From an uncultured Methylocystaceae bacterium (lineage in GTDB: Bacteria; Pseudomonadota; Alphaproteobacteria; Rhizobiales; Beijerinckiaceae): DNA of 6,404 nt. Shown piece by piece: positions 1 to 6,404 of the stretch. How positions within the stretch are numbered: position 1 is the stretch's first letter; each line of letters opens with the position of its first letter. The notes below the pieces were generated by a model. The model saw only the letters and a program-made list of their open reading frames with translations, did not search any database and was not told the origin of the DNA. The stretch is taken from NCBI GenBank assembly GCA_945956975.1, contig CAMFKC010000143.1:1-6404 (forward strand), in the 5' to 3' direction. A program made the position numbers and the translations under genes.

Positions 1-102
1 GGGGGCGGGGGGCTCCGCGCGGGGCGAGATGTGGGCTGCGAGCTCGCCGTGCCGCGCACGGCCGGCGATCAGGCGGTTGACCTCTGTCTGGCTGATGCTC
101 AT
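1..102 (-). CDS. 5' end of an unidentified gene, cut by the window edge
   Basis: On the minus strand an ATG at 102-100 opens 34 codons that run without a stop off the left edge of the window. The visible protein begins MSISQTEVNRLIAGRARHG and becomes proline-rich. An AGGA ribosome-binding element lies at 113-110, seven bases before the ATG, and third codon positions are mostly G or C like the neighbouring genes. It would be transcribed divergently from guaA. I do not recognise the family: too little is visible, with no signal peptide or membrane segment in this part. The alternative is that this is non-coding leader DNA with a chance open frame. Confidence 0.4.
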   Translation of the reverse strand, partial: MSISQTEVNRLIAGRARHGELAAHISPRAEPPAP

Positions 103-196
103 CGACGCGTCCTGTCCAATGCCCCTTCCGGGCTGTTGGACGGACGTTAGGCGCGCCCCTCTTGCCGCGCGTTCAAACGGTTCGCTCGAATAGAGG

Positions 197-202
197 TATA
201 AA
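197..202 (+). promoter_or_regulatory. Candidate -10 box for guaA
   Basis: TATAAA at 197-202 is the best -10-like hexamer in the 178-bp gap before guaA and would start transcription near 209, giving a leader of about 70 bases. The -35 is poor: TTCAAA at 172-177 lies 19 bases away. The rest of the gap holds no RNA gene or riboswitch that I can recognise. Confidence 0.25.
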
Positions 203-268
203 CCCGTTAGGAACTGGGCCTTTTGCGTTGCGCGGGCCGCCGCCTTCGCCTAATCCGCTTTTTTGGTT

Positions 269-274
269 GAGAGG
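269..274 (+). promoter_or_regulatory. Ribosome binding site that sets the guaA start
   Basis: GAGAGG sits six bases before the ATG at 281. This favours 281 over the in-frame TTG at 263, which would place the Shine-Dalgarno element inside the coding region. Confidence 0.75.
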
Positions 275-280
275 TTCCTG

Positions 281-1888
<1,608 letters not shown>

Positions 1889-1935
1889 TAAGGCAACATT
1901 AGAACCAGTTCTTTGAAGATGTCGGTTCAATATCC

Positions 1936-2811
1936 TTATGAATTTGTCTCCTTCCACGCAGCCTTAAGCGTTGGAAGCATAATTTCAATTTCACTTTTTT
2001 CGTCCTCCGGCAACTTCGCTATATACGCATCTAGAAAGTCTGTGCCTGAACTCACGTCTTTCGCTAGATCGTTGTAGAAACTGATAACTCGATCATCTGA
2101 AATCGGACGGTGCCCAAAGCGTCTCTCCAATCTGGCTGCTAATGGACTGTAGGGAGCGTTGATGTCACCCTTTTCCAGCAACAAGAGCGCGCGTTCAGCG
2201 ATGAAAATCCATCGATAAACTTCGTGCATTTTGATTGTAGACGGGTCCGACGTGACTGTCTCGTCTTCGATGTCCACATACATTCCGCGCTGCCGAGCCT
2301 CCTCGACTTCGCCCCTTGCGGCCGCCTCAGTAACCAATCGAACATAGCGGAGCTCTAGTTCCATGATTGCGGCTTGGTCACCGCTTAGGCGCTGAAGTAT
2401 TGGTTTCGAGGCTTCGGCGACAGCATTCCGTAGATCGTTCGGTAACGGATCGCGGAACGCGTCTGAAAGAAGCCTGCTTCCCTCTCCTCTTCGCCTCAAT
2501 TCCGTTTGAACATATTCCGGCAGTTCAATAAGCTCGATACCGTATTTTTCTAAGATTGATCGAAGTAGAAAAACGCCCGCGATCACTTGTCTAAACTGAT
2601 GCCAGCTAGGCGTCGCTCTGGTCTTTTTTACATCGGCGAGCTCGATATAGCCCTTGCCTGCCTCTTCGAAAGACAAAATTGCTAGTGACAGAGAGGAGCC
2701 AAGCCTACTGTTCTCCAGTAGAAGCTTCGCGTCCGCGAGCAGCCTTTTGCAGTTTCTGACTACAGCAGCGTGTTTAGAACCGCCCCCAGCTTCTGCGGAG
2801 CTTTCGTTCAT
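1936..2811 (-). CDS. AbiV-family abortive infection protein (HEPN-like)
   Basis: The predicted product is 291 residues. Residues 13-56 fit the AbiV N-terminal helical pattern: NCKRLLADAKLLLENSR, then LSLAILSFEEAGKGY, with the characteristic EExGK at 49-53. A second family signature, RQRGMYVD, is at 173-180. No membrane segment is visible, so it is probably cytoplasmic. Lactococcal AbiV (about 200 residues) blocks phage translation by binding a phage protein; AbiV-like proteins are grouped with the HEPN superfamily. Function here is inferred from family only, and this protein is longer than the lactococcal one. ATG 2811-2809 is preferred over a TTG at 2838 because the candidate promoter lies between them, though the ribosome site is weak. 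Base composition is much lower in G+C than the flanks (38-55% in four lines counted, against 72% in a guaA line), which suggests horizontal acquisition. It diverges from vapBC. Confidence 0.85.
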   Translation of the reverse strand: MNESSAEAGGGSKHAAVVRNCKRLLADAKLLLENSRLGSSLSLAILSFEEAGKGYIELADVKKTRATPSWHQFRQVIAGVFLLRSILEKYGIELIELPEYVQTELRRRGEGSRLLSDAFRDPLPNDLRNAVAEASKPILQRLSGDQAAIMELELRYVRLVTEAAARGEVEEARQRGMYVDIEDETVTSDPSTIKMHEVYRWIFIAERALLLLEKGDINAPYSPLAARLERRFGHRPISDDRVISFYNDLAKDVSSGTDFLDAYIAKLPEDEKSEIEIMLPTLKAAWKETNS

Positions 2812-2827
2812 GTGCCAGTTCCGCCAA

Positions 2828-2857
2828 TGTATATCCAATTGACATATCCAATACCAA
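2828..2857 (-). promoter_or_regulatory. Candidate abiV promoter
   Basis: On the minus strand TTGGTA (2857-2852) and TATACA (2833-2828) are separated by 18 bases. The predicted start would be near 2821, about ten bases before the ATG at 2811 and downstream of the TTG at 2838, which supports the ATG. Match to consensus is moderate. It overlaps the vapBC promoter on the other strand. Confidence 0.35.
2831..2852. repeat. Tandem 9-bp motif in the abiV/vapBC divergent region
   Basis: ATATCCAAT occurs at 2831-2839 and again at 2844-2852, with TGAC between. Related CCAATG words flank it at 2824-2829 and 2854-2859. The second copy lies inside the spacer of the vapBC promoter and the first overlaps its -35, so the pair is well placed to be an operator, most simply for VapBC autoregulation. 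Operator function is inferred. Confidence 0.5.
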
Positions 2858-2866
2858 TGCTAGGCT
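2839..2866 (+). promoter_or_regulatory. vapBC promoter, probably giving a leaderless transcript
   Basis: TTGACA at 2839-2844 is a perfect -35 box, and TAGGCT at 2861-2866 is a fair -10 after 16 bases. Only six bases separate the -10 from the vapB ATG at 2873, so the expected transcription start is the A of that ATG. No Shine-Dalgarno sequence is present, consistent with leaderless translation. Confidence 0.6.
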
Positions 2867-2872
2867 CTGAGC

Positions 2873-3094
2873 ATGGTCCGGACAACCCTTTTCTTTTCCA
2901 ACCGCTCCCAAGCCGTCCGCCTCCCCAAGGACGTCGCCTTTCCCGAAGGCGTGCGCGAAGTCCGCATCCTCCGCGACGGCGCGCGGCGGGTGATCGCGCC
3001 GGCGGATGCGCTGTGGGACGATTTCTTCAATGCGCCGGGCGTCGACATGCCCGCGCGCGAACAGCCGGAGCCGCAGGCGTGCGAAAAACTCTGA
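2873..3094 (+). CDS. vapB: VapB-family antitoxin
   Basis: This 73-residue protein is the labile, DNA-binding antitoxin partner of VapC. Residues 5-50 fit the VapB/AbrB-type fold: TLFFSNRSQAVRLPKD, then GVREVRILRDG, then IAPADALWDDFF, the usual swapped-hairpin DNA-binding domain. The C-terminal tail (about 52-73, rich in Pro, Glu and Ala) should be the segment that binds and blocks the toxin. Its TGA overlaps the vapC ATG by one base, so the two are translationally coupled. The complex normally represses its own promoter, and the repeated motif just upstream is a plausible target. Base composition is that of the host genes, unlike the neighbouring abiV. Confidence 0.92.
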   Translation: MVRTTLFFSNRSQAVRLPKDVAFPEGVREVRILRDGARRVIAPADALWDDFFNAPGVDMPAREQPEPQACEKL

Positions 3095-3495
3095 TGTTGC
3101 GCTACCTGCTGGACACCAACATCTGCATCCACGTCCTGCGCGACCGGCCTCCCATCCTGCGGCAGAAATTCAATGCGGAGGCGGATGCGCTCTGCATGTC
3201 CACTATCGTCCTGACCGAACTGCTGCACGGCGCGGCGGAGTCGCAGCGCCCTGTCGAGACCCGCCACGACGTCGAGCGCTTCGCCGCGCGGCTCGACGTC
3301 CTGCCCTTCGACGCCGAAGCCGCAGCCCACGCCGCCGACATCCGCGCCGCGCTGGAGAAGAAGGGGCAGGGCATCGGCGGCTACGACGTCCTGATCGCCG
3401 GCCACGCCCGCAGCCGCGGGCTGGTGGTCGTCACCGGCAATCTCCGCGAATTCAGCCGCGTCGAAGGCCTGCGCTGCGAGGACTGGCTCGCCTGA
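3094..3495 (+). CDS. vapC: VapC-family PIN-domain ribonuclease toxin
   Basis: A 133-residue toxin of the PIN family, a metal-dependent RNase that stops translation by cutting specific RNAs (tRNA or rRNA in studied members); the target here is unknown. The expected acidic site is complete: Asp7 in LLDTNICI, Glu42 in STIVLTELLHG and Asp98 in GGYDVLIAGHA, with Asn116 in VVTGNLREF at the fourth position, as is common. The full-length domain and intact catalytic residues suggest a working toxin. It starts in a TGATG overlap with vapB and has no strong ribosome site of its own, so translation probably depends on vapB. The frame stays open upstream through vapB to 2770, but that extension is not protein-like. 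It ends one base from the stop of the convergent membrane-protein gene. Confidence 0.94.
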   Translation: MLRYLLDTNICIHVLRDRPPILRQKFNAEADALCMSTIVLTELLHGAAESQRPVETRHDVERFAARLDVLPFDAEAAAHAADIRAALEKKGQGIGGYDVLIAGHARSRGLVVVTGNLREFSRVEGLRCEDWLA

Positions 3496-3496
3496 C

Positions 3497-4198
3497 TCAC
3501 TGCGCCCAATACCCATGGTCCGCCGGCAGCGGTCCCGCCGTGCGCACGCCCAGCAGTTCCGCCGCGCCGTGCGGCGGCCAGTAGCCGACGCCGCCGCGCA
3601 CGAAGAGGATGGACCGTGCGCCCGGCTGATAGGCCGCGCAATCGCCGCCCGCGACGAAATAGCGGCGCTCGCCGGCCGCCTCGCTCCAGCGCATCGCCTT
3701 CAGGACAGGCGGGCGCCATGGCGATCTCTTCTCGATCACGTTGCGCTCGCGCGCCGCGCCGAGAGTGAGGACCACGCCCGGCGTCTCCGCCAGCGCACGG
3801 TCGAAGGCTACGCCCCAGTCGGTCGTGGTCGGCTGCGGCCGATGCGCCTCGTACTCCCGCCAGCCGGCGACGGCGGACGCCTTCAGCTCCTGCGGCGGAC
3901 GGCAGGCGCGAATGTCGCCCTCCACGAGATCGGCCACCACCCGGGGCTCGGGAAGGACGGCGGCCAGCGTCAGCAGCACGCCCGCGCCTGTGACCGACCA
4001 CAGCATCTGCGCATTCTTCCGCCGCGACCAGCCGCGCGCGGCGGCGACGGCGCCGAGGATCAGGCCGAGCAGCGCGCCGCCGGGACCGGTGATGAAAAGG
4101 CCCGTCATGGGGCCTTGATTGCCGTCGGACAGGAACATCGGCCCGATGAAGCCTGCCAGAAAGCCGGCAATCCCGAGAACCGCAGCCCAGCGCAGCAT
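3497..4198 (-). CDS. Membrane protein of unknown function, three predicted TM helices
   Basis: I do not recognise this 233-residue protein. Three hydrophobic segments are visible at about 4-24, 32-55 (glycine-rich, small residues) and 66-82. The loop between the second and third (ARGWSRRKNAQ) is strongly basic, so by the positive-inside rule the N terminus and this loop are cytoplasmic and the remaining 150 residues lie in the periplasm. That C-terminal part holds only two cysteines (99, 187) and many tryptophans and tyrosines, without a motif I can name. The ATG at 4198-4196 has a G-rich stretch (CGGGGGCG) a few bases upstream. Codon use resembles the housekeeping genes. It is convergent with vapC and divergent from the ArsC-family gene, so it is a single-gene unit. 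Overlapping open frames on both strands are judged to be shadows. Confidence 0.8.
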   Translation of the reverse strand: MLRWAAVLGIAGFLAGFIGPMFLSDGNQGPMTGLFITGPGGALLGLILGAVAAARGWSRRKNAQMLWSVTGAGVLLTLAAVLPEPRVVADLVEGDIRACRPPQELKASAVAGWREYEAHRPQPTTTDWGVAFDRALAETPGVVLTLGAARERNVIEKRSPWRPPVLKAMRWSEAAGERRYFVAGGDCAAYQPGARSILFVRGGVGYWPPHGAAELLGVRTAGPLPADHGYWAQ

Positions 4199-4249
4199 GG
4201 ATCGCCCCCGCGTCCTTGGAAGCCGAATTGCACCATGGCGCGCTTTGGA

Positions 4250-4278
4250 TTTCGTGAACGCGCGCCGGCGGCTAGGAT
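4250..4278 (+). promoter_or_regulatory. Candidate promoter of the ArsC-family gene
   Basis: TAGGAT at 4273-4278 is a reasonable -10. A weak TTTCGT (4250-4255) lies 17 bases upstream. The predicted start near 4285 leaves a short leader that contains the ribosome site. It lies in the 100-base divergent gap before this gene. Confidence 0.3.
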
Positions 4279-4289
4279 GGCGCCGCGAT

Positions 4290-4296
4290 GGAGGGA
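4290..4296 (+). promoter_or_regulatory. Ribosome binding site deciding the ArsC-family start
   Basis: GGAGGGA is a strong Shine-Dalgarno sequence, with GGAGG ending four bases before the ATG at 4299. It rules out the upstream in-frame starts, which reach back to 4119. Confidence 0.8.
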
Positions 4297-4298
4297 CT

Positions 4299-4652
4299 AT
4301 GCCCGCGAAGATTGTGATCTACGGCATCAAGAATTGCGACACGATGAAGAAGGCCCGCGCCTTTCTCGACGCGAAAGGCGTCGTCTACGATTTTCACGAC
4401 TACAAGACGGCAGGGATCGAGCCTGCGAAGCTGAAGGCCTGGGCGAAGGACGTCGGCTGGGAAAAGCTGCTCAACAGGGCCGGCACGACCTTCCGGAAGC
4501 TGCCCGAGGCCGACCGGGAAGGCCTTACCGAAGCCGAGGCCATCGCGCTGATGGCCGCGCAGCCCTCCATGATCAAGCGCCCCGTGCTGGAGACGGGCGG
4601 CGCGCTGCTGGCGGGGTTCAAGCCGGAGGACTACGAGAAGGTTCGCGGATAG
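4299..4652 (+). CDS. ArsC/Spx-family thioredoxin-fold protein (YffB-like)
   Basis: A 117-residue cytoplasmic protein that resembles E. coli YffB along its whole length: YGIKNCDTMKKARAFLD at 8-24, YDFHDYKTAGI at 30-40, GWEKLLNRAGTTFRKL at 53-68 and MIKRPVLE at 91-98. These belong to the ArsC/Spx thioredoxin-fold family. Cys13 is the single active-site cysteine position (NCDT, not the CxxC of Spx), and Arg94 in the IKRP motif corresponds to the conserved arginine of ArsC. Automatic labels vary between arsenate-reductase-like protein and Spx/MgsR-type regulator. No ars genes are nearby, so an arsenic role is not supported; a glutathione- or thiol-linked reductase role has been suggested for YffB. 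It looks complete and is preceded by its own short promoter region. Confidence 0.92.
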   Translation: MPAKIVIYGIKNCDTMKKARAFLDAKGVVYDFHDYKTAGIEPAKLKAWAKDVGWEKLLNRAGTTFRKLPEADREGLTEAEAIALMAAQPSMIKRPVLETGGALLAGFKPEDYEKVRG

Positions 4653-4680
4653 GTCCGGGGCGTCGTTCTGGACAGCCGAA

Positions 4681-4775
4681 GGCCGATCCGGGACCCTCGG
4701 CCACGCACGGCAATTGGGTCCCGGCGCTCCGCATCGCTAGCGCGACGCTGCGGCCGGCATGACAGGCTGACCCAA
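4681..4775. repeat. Intergenic nested palindromic repeat
   Basis: Two hairpins lie side by side between the ArsC-family gene and the TPR gene. The first pairs GGCCGA (4681-4686) with TCGGCC (4697-4702). The second nests TTGGGTC/GACCCAA (4714-4720, 4769-4775), CCGGC/GCCGG (4721-4725, 4753-4757), CCGCA/TGCGG (4729-4733, 4749-4753) and a central CGCTAGCG palindrome (4735-4742); the CCGGC and CCGCA pairings share a base, so not all form at once. The wording (GGGTCCCGGCGCTCCGC, then CGGCCGG..ATGACA) resembles a dispersed palindrome I recall from alphaproteobacterial genomes. No T-tract follows, so it is not a standard intrinsic terminator, though it may still limit read-through. Confidence 0.7.
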
Positions 4776-4845
4776 CCTCGCTTTCGCCACGCCGTTCTGC
4801 TAGAGCCTGCCGACAATTCAGGAAATTCGCCGGGAAGACGCAGGC

Positions 4846-5502
4846 ATGGCCGATATTTTCCGCGAGGTTGACGAAGAGGTTCGTCAGGATCGCGCCCTCG
4901 CATTCTGGAACAGATACCAGAACCTCATCATCGCTGTCGCCGCGATCGTGGTGATCGCCGCCGGCGGCTGGCGTTTCTGGCAGGCGCAACAGCTGAAGAA
5001 CGCCTATGCGGCCGACGACAAGCTCCAGGCCGCCATGGCGCTCTCGCGCGAGGGCAAGTCAAAGGAGGCGGAAGCCGCCTTCGCGGCGCTCGCCAAGGAT
5101 GCGCCCAAGGGCTATGCGGCCATCGCGCAGATGCGCGCGGCCGGCGAACTCGCCGCCAGCGACCGCAAGGCGGCCGTCGCGGCTTTCGACAAGCTGGCCG
5201 CCGACGCCTCGTTCGATCCGCTGTTCCGCGACGTCGCGCGTTTGCGCGCCGGCATGATCCGGGTCGACGACGCCGACATGAAGGAAATCGAGGAGCGGCT
5301 TTCGCCTCTGGCCGCCGCCGGCGAGCCGTTTCGCTCCTCCGCGCGTGAACTGCTGGGTCTCGCCGCATTGAAGTTCGGCGATCTCGACCAGGCGGGCCGG
5401 ATGTTCGACCAGATCGTGACCGACACGGAATCGCCCGCTGCCATGAAGCAGCGCGCGGAGGCCTTCCTGGGGCTGGTGCGGTCGGACCGGAAGCCGAAGT
5501 AG
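4846..5502 (+). CDS. Membrane-anchored TPR protein, YfgM-like
   Basis: A 218-residue inner-membrane protein. A short cytoplasmic N terminus (MADIFREVDEEVRQDRALAFW) precedes one transmembrane helix at about 27-46, and the rest is alpha-helical and faces the periplasm. Residues 60-100, 100-140 and 165-195 read as TPR-like helix pairs, for example EAEAAFAALAKDAPKGYAAI and LGLAALKFGDLDQAGRMFDQI. The start motif and topology match the YfgM/TPR_21 group; E. coli YfgM is a companion of the SecYEG translocon and the periplasmic chaperone network. Position immediately before der agrees with the usual yfgM-(bamB)-der order, but no bamB is present here. GGGAAG at 4832-4837 lies eight bases before the ATG. 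The exact role in this organism is inferred. Confidence 0.86.
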   Translation: MADIFREVDEEVRQDRALAFWNRYQNLIIAVAAIVVIAAGGWRFWQAQQLKNAYAADDKLQAAMALSREGKSKEAEAAFAALAKDAPKGYAAIAQMRAAGELAASDRKAAVAAFDKLAADASFDPLFRDVARLRAGMIRVDDADMKEIEERLSPLAAAGEPFRSSARELLGLAALKFGDLDQAGRMFDQIVTDTESPAAMKQRAEAFLGLVRSDRKPK

Positions 5503-5513
5503 AATTCCACCGC

Positions 5514-5608
5514 CCTCATGCTGAGGATCGTCCGAAGGACGCGTCTCGAAGCACGGGGATTACGGCCATCCTTCGAGACGCCGCCTGCGGCGGCTCCTCA
5601 GGATGAGG
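5514..5608. repeat. Cloverleaf-like palindromic repeat between the TPR gene and der
   Basis: An outer stem pairs 5514-5527 (CCTCATGCTGAGGA) with 5595-5608 (TCCTCAGGATGAGG), 13 of 14 positions. An inner stem is perfect over 11 bp: GCGTCTCGAAG (5541-5551) with CTTCGAGACGC (5571-5581). Between the two stems sit two small hairpins, GTCC-GAA-GGAC at 5530-5540 and GCCGC-CTGCG-GCGGC at 5580-5594 (its stem base shares two bases with the inner stem). The wording matches a high-copy intergenic palindrome that I recall from many alphaproteobacterial genomes (CCTCATCCTGAGGAGC...TCTCGAAGGATG). It occupies most of the 128-base gap and would be transcribed into the der leader if the genes are co-transcribed. 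Confidence 0.85.
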
Positions 5609-5630
5609 CCGTGGCAGTTGCAGAGTCTAG

Positions 5631-6404
5631 ATGTCCTTTACCCTCGCCATCATCGGCCGTCCCAACGTCGGCAAGTCGACCCTGTTCAACAGGCTCGTCG
5701 GCAAGAAGCTCGCGCTGGTCGACGACCAGCCGGGCGTGACGCGCGACCGGCGCGAGGGCGAGGCCAAGCTCGGCGACCTGCGCTTCACGATCATCGACAC
5801 GGCGGGACTGGAAGAAGGCGATTCCGCAACCCTCACCGGCCGCATGCGCGCACAGACGGAGGCCGCGATCGAGCAGGCCGACGCCATCCTGTTCATGGTC
5901 GACGCGCGCGTCGGCGTCACGCCGGACGACAGCTACTTCGCAGGCCTCGTGCGCCGCGCCGGCAAGCCGATCATTCTGGCGGCCAACAAGGCGGAGGGCC
6001 GCCTCGGCCAGTCCGGCGCGCTCGACGCCTTCTCGCTGGGCCTCGGCGATCCCATCGCCTTGTCGGGAGAGCACGGGGACGGCATGGCCGATCTCTACAC
6101 GGCCTTGCTGGAGGCGCTGCCCGAGCAGACATCGCCGGCCGAGGAAGACGAGGCTGACGAACATCCGCAGTTCGCCGAAGACGAGGACGGCACGGAGCTC
6201 GACGTCACCAAGCCGCTGCGCATCGCCGTGGTCGGGCGGCCCAACGCCGGCAAGTCCACGCTGATCAATCAGATCATCGGCGAGGATCGCCTGCTGACCG
6301 GGCCGGAAGCGGGCATCACGCGCGATTCCATCGGCCTCGACTTCCAGTGGGGCGATCGCAAGATCAAGCTCTTCGATACGGCGGGCCTGCGTCGCCGCGC
6401 CCGC
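5631..6404 (+). CDS. der: GTPase Der (EngA), 5' part, cut by the window edge
   Basis: Der is an essential tandem GTPase that acts in 50S ribosomal subunit maturation. The first 258 codons are present; the full protein is normally about 450-500 residues, so the end of GTPase domain 2 and the KH-like domain lie outside. Domain 1 shows GRPNVGKS at 9-16, GVTRD at 35-39, DTAG at 56-59, NKAE at 119-122 and LSGEHG at 144-149. An acidic linker (about 164-191) leads to domain 2 with GRPNAGKS at 202-209, GITRD at 228-232 and DTAG at 249-252. The G4 motif of domain 1 ends in Glu instead of the usual Asp. The ATG at 5631 gives the canonical MSFTLAIIGRPNVG start; the ribosome site is weak (AGAG at 5622-5625). 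It follows the TPR gene after 128 bases filled mainly by a palindromic repeat. Confidence 0.97.
   Translation, partial: MSFTLAIIGRPNVGKSTLFNRLVGKKLALVDDQPGVTRDRREGEAKLGDLRFTIIDTAGLEEGDSATLTGRMRAQTEAAIEQADAILFMVDARVGVTPDDSYFAGLVRRAGKPIILAANKAEGRLGQSGALDAFSLGLGDPIALSGEHGDGMADLYTALLEALPEQTSPAEEDEADEHPQFAEDEDGTELDVTKPLRIAVVGRPNAGKSTLINQIIGEDRLLTGPEAGITRDSIGLDFQWGDRKIKLFDTAGLRRRAR

Noticed and set aside
232..264. GC-rich stretch followed by six T residues before guaA as an intrinsic terminator
   Set aside because: I could find no stem longer than four base pairs next to the T-run, and no plus-strand gene precedes it.
1901..1928. Inverted repeat GAACC/GGTTC and AGAAC-CA-GTTCT as a bidirectional terminator for guaA and abiV
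   Set aside because: The stems are only five base pairs and no T-run follows on either strand.
2836..2838. TTG start for the abiV gene, nine codons longer
   Set aside because: It lies upstream of the likely abiV transcription start, and the family domain begins after the ATG at 2811.
2770..3093. Upstream extension of the vapC frame through vapB
   Set aside because: The extension is low-complexity Pro/Arg-rich sequence; vapC has a canonical TGATG start and PIN domains begin right at that methionine.
4653..4673. GTCC/GGAC pair right after the ArsC-family gene as a terminator
   Set aside because: A four-base stem with a 13-base loop and no T-tract is not convincing.
3515..4762. A 415-codon plus-strand open frame over the membrane-protein gene and the ArsC-family gene
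   Set aside because: It is Arg/Pro/Ala-rich without domain structure and crosses two better-supported genes in other frames.

Overview
The window is high-GC DNA (about 70% G+C in the coding lines I counted by hand) from an alphaproteobacterium. The GuaA and Der sequences, the gene order TPR/YfgM-like protein then Der, and two dispersed palindromic repeats of a kind I recall from alphaproteobacterial genomes all point that way. Family or genus cannot be fixed from this window. It is most likely a chromosomal segment carrying housekeeping genes with a small accessory patch between them.

Layout: (1) 1-102, the start of an unidentified gene on the minus strand, cut by the window edge. (2) 103-280, intergenic leader of guaA. 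(3) 281-1888, complete guaA, GMP synthase. (4) 1889-2872, a distinctly AT-richer patch holding, on the minus strand, a 291-codon AbiV-family (HEPN-like) abortive-infection gene and a 61-bp divergent promoter region. (5) 2873-3495, a complete vapBC toxin-antitoxin pair in normal high-GC codon use. (6) 3497-4198, a minus-strand membrane protein of unknown function whose stop lies one base from the vapC stop. (7) 4299-4652, a YffB-like ArsC/Spx-family thioredoxin-fold protein. (8) 4653-4845, an intergenic palindromic repeat. (9) 4846-5502, a membrane-anchored TPR/YfgM-like protein. (10) 5503-5630, a cloverleaf-like palindromic repeat. (11) 5631 to the right edge, the first 258 codons of der, the double-GTPase ribosome assembly factor.

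The biologically most interesting part is the 1889-3495 islet. A predicted phage-abortive gene and a type II toxin-antitoxin operon diverge from one 61-bp region with a near-duplicated 9-bp motif. The best promoter for vapBC puts its predicted transcription start on the vapB ATG (leaderless mRNA). If VapBC autoregulates through that motif, it could also influence abiV. This coupling is inference. The remaining genes are core functions: purine synthesis (guaA), envelope-associated TPR protein and ribosome biogenesis (der).
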